Source: Acarospora socialis
Lineage: Eukaryota; Ascomycota; Lecanoromycetes; Acarosporales; Acarosporaceae
Length of the DNA: 64,000 bases
Assembly (NCBI GenBank): GCA_025617375.2
Contig: JAMYGW020000001.1
Coordinates: forward strand, 248,001 to 312,000
Direction: 5' to 3'
Below are positions 10,871-23,686 of the stretch, piece after piece (the stretch's first letter is position 1; each line of letters opens with the position of its first letter). The notes beneath the pieces are model-generated. The model was not told where the DNA came from. It ran no database searches and saw nothing but the letters and a program-made list of their open reading frames with translations. Position numbers and translations under genes: made by a program.

Positions 10871-12587
10871 TCACTCATCTCTCGGATCGACATACACCGG
10901 ATACTTGATGTCGATCGGCAACGAGGTCGCGTTCGGCGAGACATTCTTCATCGACGACGAGGACGAAGTGCTGACGGTGCTCTTAGCATCGTCGTTGTCG
11001 TCGTCTTTGGGTTTGTCCTATGATAGTGCGGAGTCAGTCAGTAAGTGATGACATATAAGCGAGTCTGTAGGAATGGTGATGCCCTGAGCTAAAGGGCAGG
11101 TGTCATACATCTTTCCTCGCGGCGATCTCCTCGTCGAGGAGGAAGACGTCGTCGTCGTCGTCGTTGTCGTGGTGGGGGGCGGAGGCGGGGGGTTTGGAGG
11201 AGGTGGCGGCGGCGGGAGCGGCGTCTTTGGCTGGCTCCGAGCGAGTCGAGGAGGAGGCGGCGGCGAGGGCCGAGGCGGGGGCGGGGCCGGAGGCGGCGGG
11301 TTCTCTGTTCATTTGGCGCTCTCCCACCTGGGGGGCGCCCTCCTCCTTCGCGTCGGCGACGCCGACCTTGGAGGCCTTGGCGGGGGTGGCGGGCTCGGGG
11401 TGGCGGGACGGGGAGGTCTCCTTGGTAGGCCACGGCATGGCGTAGACTATCGGCGGTGGGTGAGTTTTGGGTGGTGGTGGTGTAGAGCTAGGTGGGACGA
11501 CGAGGTTATCGATTTGGAAGTGGACCCGCTTTGGAGATCGTGGTTTCTTACTAGTATGACTACGGAGGGAGCTGTGGAGCGTTGCGCTACCGGATGGAGG
11601 TGGTCGTGCTGGTATGCTCGATGAAAGGCGTGGTGGGTTCGTGATCGAGGTTGTGTGTGTTGGTAATGACAAGTGTTGAGGTTCGGTGGAGGTTCTGGAA
11701 GTGAGAGGAGTGATTTGTGGGGCTGTGTGCGTCAGGTTGTCAGGTGGGGCGTTGGTGAGTAACTCGTGCTTTCGCCGGACAAGATGCGGGTCTAGGCTCA
11801 GGTTTGTTGGCTCGGCGCTGTGATCACTGCTGTCTAGCAATGGCAGGAAATGTGGTATGAATAGACCTTGAAACTCAAGTTCACGCTCATGCGTAAGAGA
11901 CCGGTCGTCTGAGTGATGATGATGCGTGGGTTGACGGTCTTTTGTGTTCGGTCTGCGCTCTTGGAGAAGGCTGTCCTGTCGAAGGAATCGGGAACTTGAC
12001 TTCCGAGAACTTGAGACGGGGTTCTTATCAAGACTGCTGGCTCGCATTTGGACCGGTGAATCATATGAGGCTTGGCGAAGGGCTATGTTTTCACTCCTTT
12101 TGTCCTTCACCACGCACATAGGAACATTACTTCGTATAGCACCTAGCCCAGATGTGGAAGCTTCTTGAAGACTTCTCGACAATTCGCTTCGTCTATGAAC
12201 CTCTCGATGTATCCGGTATCCCGAGTTCTTTTCTTGCATAGAAGCTGGACCCTCGAACATGGTTCGAAATGCAGTCGGTCTGTCGGCTTCGTTACCTCCA
12301 ACACCGATGCCCCTGGTCTTTGGGTTATCTTTCTTCACAGACTTTTCGATGATATCCCTGAAAGTTCTCTCAAAGTGTCGATATTCCTCTTCTTTCTGCG
12401 CCCTGAATCTAGCGATCTCATCATCTAGCAATTTTCTCTTTCTGTCCAAGACCTCCGTGATATGTCGGGCCTCCATGTTCGTATACCCTGTACCCGCGTC
12501 TGACCCGATATTCCTACCCTCTGCAGTATCCATGCCCTCTTGCTCCATCTCTTGTACTCTTCTGTCAAGTCTTTGTCTCACTCTCAT
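10871..12587 (-). CDS. Unknown 541-aa protein with coiled coil and PP1-docking motif
   Basis: Not assigned to a family. Two exons, 12587-11109 and 11017-10871 (GTATGA donor, TAG acceptor, phase 0), give 541 aa; the ATG at 12587 opens a basic helix (MRVRQRLDRR). About residues 40-85 are a charged coiled coil with repeated RKRKLLDDE / EEEYRHFERTF heptad-like pattern. The middle is Ser/Thr/Pro-rich. KRVHF, encoded at 11531-11517, fits the PP1 catalytic-subunit docking consensus, inside a PRSPKRVHF context that could be phospho-regulated. A DNDDDDDVFLLDEE acidic patch precedes the splice site. The second exon ends in a less biased IDIKYPVYVDPRDE tail, which may be a conserved short motif. I infer a scaffold or regulator, with low certainty. 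Confidence 0.7.
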
Positions 12588-13451
12588 TATGTGTGCTCTC
12601 TATCTCCCAAATATACAAATCATCGATGCCGCATAACGGTAACCTTTCCCATATATACATTTTCGCACTGTATAGTTCAATATCAGGTCATTTGTTGTCT
12701 CGATTGAAGACCCATGACAACTCTCAACGTCATGGCGGTCAGATGCAGTGTTATCATGCATGTCACAAGCATGATGGATGTATTGGTTGTCAGAATAACT
12801 TGGGCTGGTCGTGGATCTAGATCCCATGAGGTCGGACTTACCTTGTTCCGAGACACTAGGGCAATCCGGTCTCGTCCCGTATAATCGTCAAGAAGACTGT
12901 TACAAGATCAAAATATAGCAAGTCTTTGTATATTGATCTATTTTTCACTATGAAACGACTATAATATCGATGTTGTTGTATATTGTAGATTTATCGGCAG
13001 GATAAATTCTATATCTTGTTGTTTTCCATAGTATCTTGATGCAACGAGAGGATATAGAGAATTCTCAATTCATAGATCTTTGGTGAGTATAATCCAACAT
13101 ATTTACTAGCTCGAATAATCTGTTCCTTGACCAAAAATGCATTCGAGAGAGATTGCTCATCGCATGTCTCAATCTCCAGTAAACAAAAGGCAGGAGACTA
13201 GTGTCATGTGGGTCATGAATTTACAGTATGAGGTACGAGGTACAGCGCTGAAACAGTCTCTTGAATTTGCCAACCGTCATACTACAATCTAGTCTTCGTC
13301 ACAAGACCAGTCACAGGACATGAAAAGATAAATCATGAATTCCATGCAAATGCATTTAGGCTGTGCCTGAGTCTATCTACAATGCTGCGCTATGTTGGCT
13401 GACATCAGCCCTTTAACGGCTGAACCATGATCTTCTAAACCTCCAACGTGC
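12588..13451. other. AT-rich intergenic region
   Basis: Nothing coding is seen. The stretch about 12890-13110 is clearly richer in A and T than the flanking genes and contains short A/T runs. It separates the 541-aa gene's upstream side from the stop codon of the deubiquitinase gene. No terminal repeats or transposase remnants were noticed. Confidence 0.45.
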
Positions 13452-16400
13452 TCAGTCCATTTTTAGACTTTCGCTCTCTTCAAGGTGAACCTCCGCTACA
13501 GGCCCATCATCTTCGTCGTCCACCAACAGCGGCGGTGGGATGTCATCGACCGGTGTGCCCATACGACTCTGTGGCGTGCCGGCAAATCCGCTGATCGTAC
13601 CCTGATCCTCGCCAAAGTCCGCGAGGATGCGGTTGCCCTCTTCGCTGAGCCCGCCGATGGATGATCCACCCGCGGCTTTGTCGCTAGCACCTTCGAAAAG
13701 GCCTTCCTCGGGAGCCAAGTCTGAGCCGGGGGGAGCAGCAATAATCTGAGACATACCCATGCCGTCCATCCTCAGATTATCAAACGACCACGATGGACGG
13801 CCGTAGATGGCCAATGGTCCATCGCCAAGGCCGGCGATACCTTCGTCCTCCTCCAGGTCCATACCCTCAAGTGTCTGCTCGCCTGTCGCGGTGTAGTAAC
13901 TCGGGAGCTCGGTATCAACCGCCCCGTTCCTCGCTTGGTTCTCGGCCGCCAAACCACCACCTCCCGCTTGGTGAGCCGCTCCGACTCCGAGTAAAGCGCT
14001 CGACGACCCATTGCGGGAGAAGTCGCCGAGACGCTCCCCTTCCCCCGCCGGTGATGGAGCGCGGGAAGCTGTTTGCGACTCAGAGTCCGGATTGTTGGCT
14101 CCAGTGACGATCTGCTCGAGGAACGGGCCGCCCAAGTAATGGTCCGAGCGGCGGCGATAAAAGAGAAGATAGGCAGCCGACGTTACCACGAGTTCTGGAT
14201 TTTGTTTAGGGTACACGGACGAATCTAGGAGTGATGTCAGTGACCGAGACTGGGGGGTCATATCGAGTGGAGAACACACCGTTATATTCATACCACCGAC
14301 CATCAATGAAGTTTCGTGCGAAAGCCGTGTAATGACCACCACCTAACCCGCCATAATGGTTATCGACTGCAAAAAGGTCATAGATCGGACTCTTCCCCTC
14401 TTCCTGCGACGCAACTCGCCGGGTGAGATCCAGACCCTCGACCGGAAATTCTACCATCACATCGATTTTATCCCTGAATCCTCTATTCGCACTAAATCGC
14501 TTGAGGTGTATGACTAGAATATCTGGAGACTTCCAGAGCTCAAATGTCTTGCTGGCTCGCCGATGTTCCTTGCATCTTGGGCAGTACCATGCATCGTTCT
14601 CCGAAAGAATTTCTTCTCTGCCAAACTCGTCCAAGCAGTCACCCAAGCTGACACCCTTTTTCCGCCGCTGGGACCGTAATTGACGTTTCTTAGTAAGTTC
14701 AGGATCAGGGACTGTCTGAAGCCTCTCCCAGGTAGGAGCACCACGCATTGTATTATCAGATTCCGTGCCTCCAAATAGCGACTCAAAAGTATCTAGACGC
14801 CAATCGAGGACAATCCCTTCGCCAAGACCAATATATGGCTTTGATACAGACTCCGCAGCGCCGGAGGTCATGGCCAACTGCTTGCCTTTGGCCGAGTAGG
14901 TGATAAGTCCGCGCTTGTTACGCGCTGTACTTCTCCTGGGCGTATTGAAGGCATTGCTGCGTTGTTCGTAGATATACTCTACTGGTGGAAAATCTTCTGA
15001 ATCACTATCCGCCTCAGGATTGATCTGTGGAATTGGACCGTTTACATGCTGGGGAGGATCATCGACGTCTTCGTCACTTGACGGGGAGCTATTATCGTCT
15101 AAGAAACGATTTTGGTGTGCTGCTAGACGCGCTGAAGGACGTGTTAGGGGTTTCCGGGGCCTTCGTGATAGTAATTCGGGGTATTCCTTATTCTCATCCA
15201 GCGAAGTCCATCCAGTCGGTACCATCTCACCGCCAGAGAAGTACTTCATCTCCACGAGATTCTGGAGCTCAGGAGGGATAAAACCCCCCGGCCGCAATAC
15301 ACGTGGCAAAGAGCTCTGTTGCTGCTCACTACCAGATCTCGAAATAGTTCCTTCGGCTTTGGTAGAGCTGGTGTTAGTTTCCGAGTCCTGCATGGATACA
15401 TCAATCATGCCGTCTTCGCCTTCGACAGAACGAGTCTTGATCTTAGAATCTGAGGCGGCATCGTCCTCGTTCATAACAACCGTATCAGAATCTTCTTGGG
15501 TTGCAGAGGTATCGTCAGACCCATCTTCCCCCCTTAGGATGTCTAGAGTAGTCATGGTGCCCACTTTGGCAAGGACCTTACGAAGTATGGTGTCGTAGTC
15601 TTTAGCTTCTTGTCTATTGAGAATGATGTAAGAAGGAAACCCAAACAAAGCGCGGTGGCGAGATTTTGATGTTCCATCTCTTGCAGTACGGTGGAAGATG
15701 GGGACGAGCATTCTTTCCGCAAGTGGTGACTCGCCCTCTGGAACGTCCTCTTCCTCGTCAGACTGGGGGTATGTGTTCAGTAAGGATCTAACCTTCTGGC
15801 CTTTCTTTTTTGGGGGTGGATAATTGGAGGGGACATCTTCAAGCTCGTAGACCCCGATATCATCTGCCGGCTGGATAGACTGATCAATAATCGTCCTGGA
15901 TTCGTCAAACATCTTGTAGAACTTCGCCTTGTATATCTCTGCGACGACGGTCTTTTTGGGGTCCACGTTCATCTTCTTGGCTACGTATTCCTTTAGTGTC
16001 CGTATGGTCGCATTCTTATCTATGTCAACTGCGACACGAACCGGTCGTGAGTGCAGCGGGAAGAAACAGATTTCCTTGCTCCAGAGACTTTCGATAGGTA
16101 GTTGAAGGGTAAGATTGTTGAACGGGTCGAAAATAATGCTAACTTTGTCGCACACCGGGCACACCACCGTGGACTTGTACATCCCAGCAAAAAGATCGGT
16201 GATTACGGAGTCATTGCGTGCTTTGTAGATATCCCAGCACTTATCGGCCATTTCTCGTAATGCCACAGGGTTGTTGACCATCTCGTCTGTGGAATCTGGC
16301 TTCTCGATATAGGGCTTCTTATGAATGCGATTAAGGTCTTCTTGAAGTCCATCAAGTAGAAATCCTAGGAACTCTTGCGAATCCTGTTGAGCGTAGCCGG

Positions 16401-18489
16401 AGAACGACGGCCCGTATCTACCAACAGTGGTCTTGAAATTCCGAGGGGCAAGTGAAGAAGGGGCATTGTCTCCGTAAATCTCGTGTAGGAGCATAGCATA
16501 GGCTTTGGCTACGTGTCCATTGTGAGCAAGCGGATTGTCTGGATTTAGCTCCGCCTTATATTCGTCGTCTATCAACGTTTGTTAGCAATGCGAACCCAAT
16601 CTTGCTTAAAGGATGAGATGCGTACGGATGAAGTACTGCGTTAGCTCCTCAACGCTTCGAACGCATTGCAATGCGGAGTTCATGTAGCAAGTGTTGCCAA
16701 GATTGCTCAGACCAGTCGTGCCACGTGCCTTACCATCCCTTCGCTGCCGCCCCCTGGTGAGCACACCGCCAGTAGGAGGTGCGGGACTAGACCTTCCACT
16801 CGGAGTGGTTGGCTTGGGCTTCAACCTGTCCTGCACGGTTGTAGTACCATCCTTGGTAATGCTAATAGACACGCCGCTGCGGTTCGAACTCTTCCCAGCC
16901 ACATCGGAAACCCATTCGCCACCCCCAGGTCCTCCAATCTGTTCTTCAAGTAGGAGGACCTCGTTGCGGTTAAGACCAGCCAAGCCAATGCTGCTGTGCC
17001 CATTGTACTTCTCGTTGGCGGTCTCGTCCCTCGCTTCAAGCAGCTCCCGCTCGGAACCGACTTGTAGGGAGACGAAGGTCTGCATGTCGAAGACTAATTT
17101 AGTTCCGGCATCAACCACTGTTGCTGCAGCAGGGGCAGGCGAAACGCTTCTGGATTGTGCTGGTGTGATGATGCCGGTTTGCGTGCTTTCCCTGAGTCCA
17201 CCCAAGATTCTCCATACTCGCACCCTTGTCTTCAGATCGATGCCTACCAGTAGCTTCACTCGTTTGAGGAATGCATTGAAGGGTTCGTGCCTACTTGCCA
17301 ATACTTTGACGGGCAGGGCATCTTCCTCTTTCGTTGATTTGAGTGTCGAAGAATTTGGTAGCTTCAAGATAGTGAAGACAGGTGGATATAGCTCGTATTG
17401 GAGGTTCTCTCCCTCACCTGAGAGATCGGTGTTGTGAACGTACCGAGTTATGGTAGGTGATCCATCTGCAACACCGTACCACCGAACTATGAGATCCCAG
17501 GCCTCTTGAGGTAAGACTTCGAAGTCCACCCCCATGGTCAGGCCCAGTGTAAGTGGTATGAAGGGTTCTCCAGCTTCATCTTTGAATTTGCCCACTGAGG
17601 TATCCGTGACGAGGTTCAAGCCAGAATTGTCGACAGGTCCTATGTCTCCTTCCGTAGCACTTTTGTCGAACGTTTCCTGACTTGGTTCCGAAACCCTTGC
17701 CAGTACCCGCCCAAGCCATTTCCTCGAAATAACAAAGCCTTTCTGTCCGTCTCGCAGGGGTTGATACGAGAGTTCCTGGACCTTTGCCACCTGCTCATCA
17801 ATAGTAGGAAGTATTCCAGCTAGTTGTGACGGCCCAGTTGGGGTTGTACCGCTTCGTGGAGTAAGATACGAGCTCTCTGATCCCAACATGCCATCTGAGC
17901 CAGATGTTGTACTGCCAGTCTTCACACGTGGCTCTTGCTCGTCAGCAAACATATCCACAGAAGCTTCTCGTTTATGTCTTGAGCCTCTACGTTCGTAACT
18001 GGAGGCAGGCTGAGCGGGATCACTTGATGGTTCGGGGGGTATTGCCTCCAACTCCGACGCGGGCCTCTTCAACGCCGGTGAAGACGACCGATCCAGCAGT
18101 GGACTGTCATCATCAACCACCACTGAGGACTCCCGGCTTGCCGAAGGTCTTCCCTCATCTTCTAAACCTGCCATCCTCCGGGTCTCAAGCTTTAATCCCG
18201 CATACGCCGAAGTCGGTGAACTCAAGGCACCACTGGGTGATTCAGGAGCTGTAGATCTCCCACTTCTGGTCTCGCAGACTTCGTCGTGTATATGTAGTGG
18301 TAAACGTCGACGCGTCTGTGTAGGTGAAGGAGAGGATGTTGCTGCTCGTGGTGGTGATCTTGTCTGTTGGGTTTTGGAAGGAGCGACAGCGGGTGACCGT
18401 GGCACAATGAGACCTTCTATTTTCGGGTCGGGATTCTTGGTTGGCCTTGCGAGCTTCCGCTTCTTTATTGAAGACGTGGTGAAAGTGAG
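13452..18489 (-). CDS. UBP12: Ubiquitin carboxyl-terminal hydrolase, UBP12/USP15-like
   Basis: Cysteine protease that removes ubiquitin from substrates. Coding segments: up to 18489-16626, then 16568-14280, then 14224-13452; both joins keep phase (c|ac and g|at). An N-terminal disordered part precedes a DUSP domain (FVISRKWLGRVLAR to DLIVRWYG). The Cys box GLSNLGNTCYMNSALQC spans the first join region, with CPVC and CPRC pairs as the zinc-binding knuckle. The His box GGLGGGHYTAFARNF leads to WYEYNDSSV, which only appears after removing the 14279-14225 intron. A long acidic insert splits the catalytic domain, as in USP4/11/15. An acidic low-complexity tail follows LLFYRRR. The 5' end is unresolved: the frame is open to 18510 but has no ATG before 18174, so either translation starts at 18174 or an upstream exon joins near 18489. 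Confidence 0.88.
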
Positions 18490-19262
18490 CTGCCACTGCA
18501 GCTCGTGAGGCTATTGGGTGAGAGGCAGAAATGGCTTTGTAAAATGAATCTGGAACTCAGCCGTGGTGGGCTTTTTGTACTTAGTACGATGAAAAGTGTT
18601 GATGAAGAGACGATCAAGCTCTATTCAACAAGATCTATTTGGTTCATAGCTCAAGTGTTTTACAGCAGTGAAGGTCCAGCTCCGTAAATCCGTGTTCTTG
18701 TGATGTTCGCTTGTGACGTCCTCGCCAGAATTCGCGTGAATACAGTAATGAAATCCCAGCCTGTACCAGGGTGTGCGTGTAAATGCACTGTCACGCATCT
18801 TTGTGATTCTATTTATATGTAAGCCACAAGCTGAAAGCGTGGAATATCTGGAGTTTTGAGACTCCATGAAACTAAGGCTACATAATATGTTGATGGTTAT
18901 CACCAACAAATGGAAGATACTGGAAAGGAGTGCTTTCACGGAAACACACTTCTTTCAGCGCACGAACCACCAAGTCAAACTTCCTGCACTACCTTATGGA
19001 TGTCTCTGTGCAAACCATCAGGCTGACAATTCTCAACTATGGTACTGCGATCATGGTCTCAAAGACAAGCCAAAAACACCAAGTCATATTGAGGATGTAT
19101 ACTTATATGATGCTGCAAATTTGCCAGTGGGATATACTATGCTCGGAATACTATATATAACTCCCCGACGTCTCAGATGCGCAGTATAGTCTCTTTCAAA
19201 ATGTATCGGTACATTACCCAGCTTTGTGCGCACCATCGTTTGATATCTCTTTCCACTCAGTA
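18490..19262. other. Region upstream of UBP12, possibly holding its first exon
   Basis: No independent gene is supported. An ATG frame on the minus strand (18875 down to 18625) has no motif. Candidate acceptors for the deubiquitinase lie at 18496 and 18490, but I could not find a convincing upstream coding exon. Confidence 0.4.
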
Positions 19263-20211
19263 TCACAGCAGGCACGCAAGGCATGCCAACACAATCATCA
19301 AGGCTCCACCAGTCCTCACTTCAGCGGCCCCATTACCCGTAGCTTTGGCTGACGCAGCTGTACCCGTGGTTGATCCTGTTGAGCTAGGACCGCTAGAGCT
19401 CGTAGGCGTGCTTCCCGTTGTGGCCGCCACGGCCGAGCCTTCACTGCTGCTACCGGTACTGGCTTGGCTGCTATCGCTCGTCGAGGCGCTTGTGCGTGTC
19501 GTGGTCACCGTTCCAGCCCCGCTGCTCGCCGAACTAGCAGTATAATACAGACTGACGTCTGTCTTGTTGCCAATCACGTCCACCCCTGTCGTTGCGGATC
19601 CGGTATCTATGGAGGTGGACTGTAGGAAGTTTTCCATAAAGTTGCCGAGACCCAACGTCGCGGAGCTTCCGCAGTAGGATGAAGAAGCGGCGATCACTAC
19701 CGATGCCGGATAATAGCTGTCCGGGGAAGCACCATGGAGACGAGCGCAATCCATGCATCTGTACGCCGTCATATTGATCAGTTCAGACGATCTCCGGATC
19801 AGTTCGGGACGACAACTCAACTCACCCTCTCAGAGAGTCGAAAAATGTGCTTTTGCAGAAGCAACTCTGCTGATTGCCGAGGTTCATAGAGTGGACAGAT
19901 CGGTTGCCCTCATACCCACAGCTATCCTCTATCACGCTTGCCTGATTGCACGGGGCATTCAAGTCCAAGCCCTGCGAGGAGTTCTGCGGAAAGCATACTT
20001 GCTCAATGTAGGTGCTATCGTCGCCGAGCTGGGCTGTAGCAGAACTCGCAGAGCTACTCGAGGTCCGGGTGGCACTGGCACGAGCGGTGGTGGTAACAGT
20101 GGTAAGGCCATTCGCACTACTCCCCCCGTTTTGACGAACAGTGAGACCTCGAGCCGAAACTGACAGAGCAGAGCCAAGCAGTGCAAGCTGTAGCGTAACC
20201 GACAAACGCAT
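19263..20211 (-). CDS. Secreted, GPI-anchored Cys-rich cell-surface protein
   Basis: Exons 20211-19826 and 19758-19263 give 293 aa; the donor GTGAGT and a phase-2 join restore RGCMDCARLHG across the intron. Residues 1-19 are a signal peptide (MRLSVTLQLALLGSALSVSA). A short Ser/Thr stretch is followed by a Cys-containing domain with about eight cysteines (QVCF, APCN, DSCGY, SCFC, GCMDC, SYCG) and several N-glycosylation sequons (NSS, NRS, NKT). The C-terminal third is Ser/Thr/Gly-rich and ends in a hydrophobic tail (GGALMIVLACLACLL) preceded by small residues, the usual GPI-attachment layout. The spacing differs from the CFEM consensus, so I do not call it CFEM. A cell wall or membrane role is inferred. 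Confidence 0.82.
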
Positions 20212-20854
20212 GATGGTTTTCGAAAAGATTAAAGGACTGATTGAGATCTTTTTTGCGTGGGTGCTGGTGACTATAATTCCAATTGACCAACAATGCAAGC
20301 ACGACAGAAGGAGGGGATATAAGTAAAGATAGTCTGAAGCTGCGAACACAATTATAATTAATATACTTGAAGATGATGATCTTATAAGGATATTTGCAGG
20401 GCGAAGAAGCTGAAGCTGAATGCTGACATTACCTAAAGGCTATACGGAGTACTAAGGTATGTTGATCTTCAGGGGTCCAGTAATTTAACGTTCACGAGGC
20501 AAGCTAAAGAAGCGTTGCAAGCTATAAATAGGATTCTACCTAGGTAGGTACCCAGATACCTTAGGTAGCGTGAGATAACCGGTCCCTTAAGGTATTTCTG
20601 TGGCCTAGCGTCCAAGTGCCTTGCCTCGCTGCTGCACTGCGCTGCAATGGCACGCGAATGCTAACCAAGGGAAACAAGCAGTCAGACAAGGTTGATGAAT
20701 GATGTCTCTACTCATGAATCATGTCTTGCCACACAGCAGTTCTCCAATCAAAGTAAATATACAGACCCTACAACAGCCATTATGCTGTGGCCCAGCAACA
20801 CAACCGACGCCAGCAGGTGGGGGGCTCTTATACAGCACGGGATTGCCGTCTTAG
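20212..20854. other. Intergenic region with CCTAGG palindrome
   Basis: Promoter side of the GPI-protein gene and the 3' flank of SNX41. It contains TACCTAGGTA at 20537-20546 followed by GGTACC- and CCTTAGG-like words. No gene was found. Confidence 0.5.
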
Positions 20855-23099
20855 CTATCGTACCTCAATCTTGTCTACCTCGTCCTTCGCTTCCGTCCAT
20901 GTCTCTAAGTTCTTCTTAGCCCAGTCAAGATGACATCTTGCGTATGCGACCTGTAGGTGTTGTGTTAGAGCAGATCCAGGAACCTGAGGAAAGCTGGTAG
21001 AACGTACCATGTATCGCTTCAGGTCTTCCTCTTTTTCTTTCTGGAACCGCTTGAGGTCATTGAGGACGCCAGCACTGGCGTCCTTGACGTCTTTCTCCGA
21101 CACGCCCAATGCTTGTTCGAGCTGTTTCGGAGATCAGCTTCGCGGTTTGACTGCGGCGCTGAATAACACTACCTGAACAAGGCTCTCCTTGGTCTTGCCG
21201 ATCTGATCTCTTCGCGTTCTCTCAGGATCCACGTCAACAATGCCATGAACTGCGTGGCTTATCCTCCCGAATATTTTATTCGTAACAAAGTTTCCGCTCT
21301 GGCTCTTGCGGTGGTTACCGCCGGGTATGCTGGAACTATCTCCGTTTTGACCGTGCTGATGGCCATGTGCTACGGAAGGTGAGGAGGACGGAGCTTCGCT
21401 GTGTGTGGGAGGAAAATCTGAGTCGATCGAGACGGTGTCGTCATTGCTGCCCTCTCGTCTGATGTGTGCTGGTTGATCGGCGTTACTGCTCGTGGATGTT
21501 GCGGATATGGATTGCTTGGACGGGCTGCTAGGTGCGCCTGTGCTACTCAAGTAATGCTCAATCCTCTTAGCTTCGAGCTCGCTCTTCTCTAACGACTCTA
21601 ACAGAGATTTTTTCTTAGCCAATTCATCCTTGGTCATCTCTTCCTGCACCCTCTTCAATACTCGATATCTAAGGACACTTCGTACTACGCCAGCGAATTG
21701 CGCGCTTTCCCGCATAGGTTCCGCGAAGCTGGCACTGAGCGAAGATGAAAGTTCTTCAGTCGCAATATATGACGAGTCGACTGCTTGACCAATGCGTTCG
21801 ATAGCGGCAGCCAGTGTAGGTGATTGCTCAGATAAAGAAAAGCCATTATATCTGGCCCCGAGCTCAGCCAGATCCGTTGACAGTGAGGAAAGATGGGTCA
21901 ATGTCCGTCGATTGACTTTTTCAACGTTGCCTTGTAAGAGAAGTTCAAGCTCGCGCGTTGATGCTTCGAAATGGGAGAAGTAGGGGTCGAGGTCTTGTTC
22001 GGATAGATTCTGTGAAGTCGGCGGAAACCGCCCGAATACCTGCGGACCCGGTATTGTGTGTGCTGCAGACGAAGCCATTGTCGAGTACTCTGGTGGAGAA
22101 GTTGGCGTCCCGCTAGAGGAGGTACTTGATGCCGACTTTAGCTTCGCAGAAGATGAAGGTATTGGAAGCCAATTATGAGCCGGAGAGGGACGGGAAGGGT
22201 CAAGAGGGGGGGCTTTCATGTTGCTCTTTGGAATTGATGCAACTGGGTGTGAGTGTAGTACTTCGCTCTAGGGCCTGTCAGCGCTGCCCATACTCGCAGT
22301 GAGCACGATGTTGCGGGCTCGCCAGCATACCCAGCTTGCGTTCGGATCCAGGAATCTCCACCAGACTCCGTCCTCCCTGACTTCCTTCATCTTCCGACAC
22401 CGATTAAGGAAAACACTAAGCATCCTCTTTCTCAAATCTATTATGCCCATATCTTCTTTCGCTTTCGTGGGTTTAGCGGCGTAGTCTGCCATCGAGTGTT
22501 TTTCGGGTATCGGAGGAATAATGAGGGTAGGATGGAGATTGACTAGGGTTGCGCGGAGCGAGCTGAACTCAGAATATCGCCGACGGACCTCAAGATCCTG
22601 GTAATCGTGAGCATCTGGATACTGAAAGTCACCGATAGCACCCATACTCCTGTTTTGATAGTATATGAGATATATTTCCCCCCTCCGGCATGGTCTTTGC
22701 CAGCATCGGTTATGATGATTGGGAGGTCAGGATTCTCGTATAGTATCTGCTCGATTCGACTGTCGTAGACGTCCTTCTTGCGCGGAATACTGCCACTCCT
22801 CCTGCGCCTTGGATAGTCTCCGTCTTCGTAATCATCGCTAAGGTCTTGAGGTCGGGAAACGAATTCGGGAGGCTCGTTGGCGGTTGAGGAGTTTGTCGAG
22901 GTGGGGGTGGAGGGGCGCTCAAATCCTTGTGGCGCTGGTCAGTAAACGCTACCCATAAATAATTTGGAGTGTGGGCGTCAGTTCTGCAGTGATGGGAGAA
23001 CTTACGGGACGTTGGAGAGCTTGGGTTCCCTGTATCTGAGGTTGTGGAATCACGGCGGTCGAAGGACCCGTAAGGGTTGTTATCCTCGTCATTCCACAT
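20855..23099 (-). CDS. SNX41: Sorting nexin SNX41 (PX-BAR)
   Basis: Binds PI3P on endosomes through its PX domain and, with Snx4-type partners, retrieves cargo and supports selective autophagy in fungi. Six exons: 23099-23006, 22934-22648, 22597-22331, 22267-21173, 21121-21008 and 20950-20855, all joins in phase; 650 aa. The start MWNDEDNNPYGSFDRR is typical of the filamentous-fungal protein. The PX domain begins around residue 90 (YDSRIEQILYENPDLPI) and includes RRYSEFSSLR, the PI3P-contacting Arg-Tyr-Ser region, and IPPIPEKH. After DPNASW the third intron is removed to give SEVLHSHPVAS. The rest is a BAR-like helical region with coiled coil (RVLKRVQEEMTKDELAKKK), a Ser-rich insert, and a C-terminal helix ending WTEAKDEVDKIEVR. 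Family assignment is strong; pathway role is from known family members. Confidence 0.92.
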
Positions 23100-23686
23100 T
23101 CTGACCGGCTCAGCCCTACCTCCAAAGCTTTAATGAGACTCCAATAAAACTAGATTTTCACTCGACCGTTCATTGAAGCTTGTGATAGATTTATTGGACT
23201 TTGGTCCATTTAGGTGGTGGTGGCATGCATCCGGCTGAGGTGATGACTGATGACAAGCTACGGCAGCCGGATCTGCCACGCTTCCTCCGACAACGGTGGC
23301 TACTCCCAAGACTCCACATGGTCAAGTTGCTCAGGCTGCCTAATGGCAACGCAATTATCCTTTGGAGTACCTACCATCTTCCATTTTCTAACTTTTTAAG
23401 TAAATATGCTTCCCTTTGCTATGTTCGACTTGTTTGGACCAAGCTTGTGTGGTCATACAGTCCTGTTGCTCCTCCTCGTACCTATCATGATGCTCTTCGA
23501 AATGCCTCCTCCTAGCCTCAATATCAAACCTGTAGAATGTCTTGATATAAGAGCACATGCACTTGTGCCATCTGCACTCGTTCAATTGTCTCTCATCTTG
23601 CATACTCTGTTTCAGTGGCATCAGTTTCAAGAGGTTGGATTCTCTATCTTTCCATCATCGGGCTCTTCCACATGTGCTTGTGATGA
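23100..23686. other. Intergenic region upstream of SNX41
   Basis: Promoter region of SNX41 and 3' flank of the next minus-strand gene. No gene is seen; short plus-strand frames crossing 23400-23900 overlap the 3' part of the membrane-protein gene antisense and lack motifs. Confidence 0.5.

Noticed and set aside
11100-11624. Plus-strand Gly/Val-rich frame
   Set aside because: Low-complexity antisense of the Ala/Pro/Asp-rich part of the 541-aa gene.
12890-13110. AT-rich patch as a transposon relic or centromere-like element
   Set aside because: Too short, with no repeats, terminal inverted repeats or coding remnants noticed.
18625-18875. Minus-strand ATG frame upstream of UBP12
   Set aside because: Considered as the missing first exon of the deubiquitinase, but no strong donor in the right phase was found and the text has no resemblance to the family.
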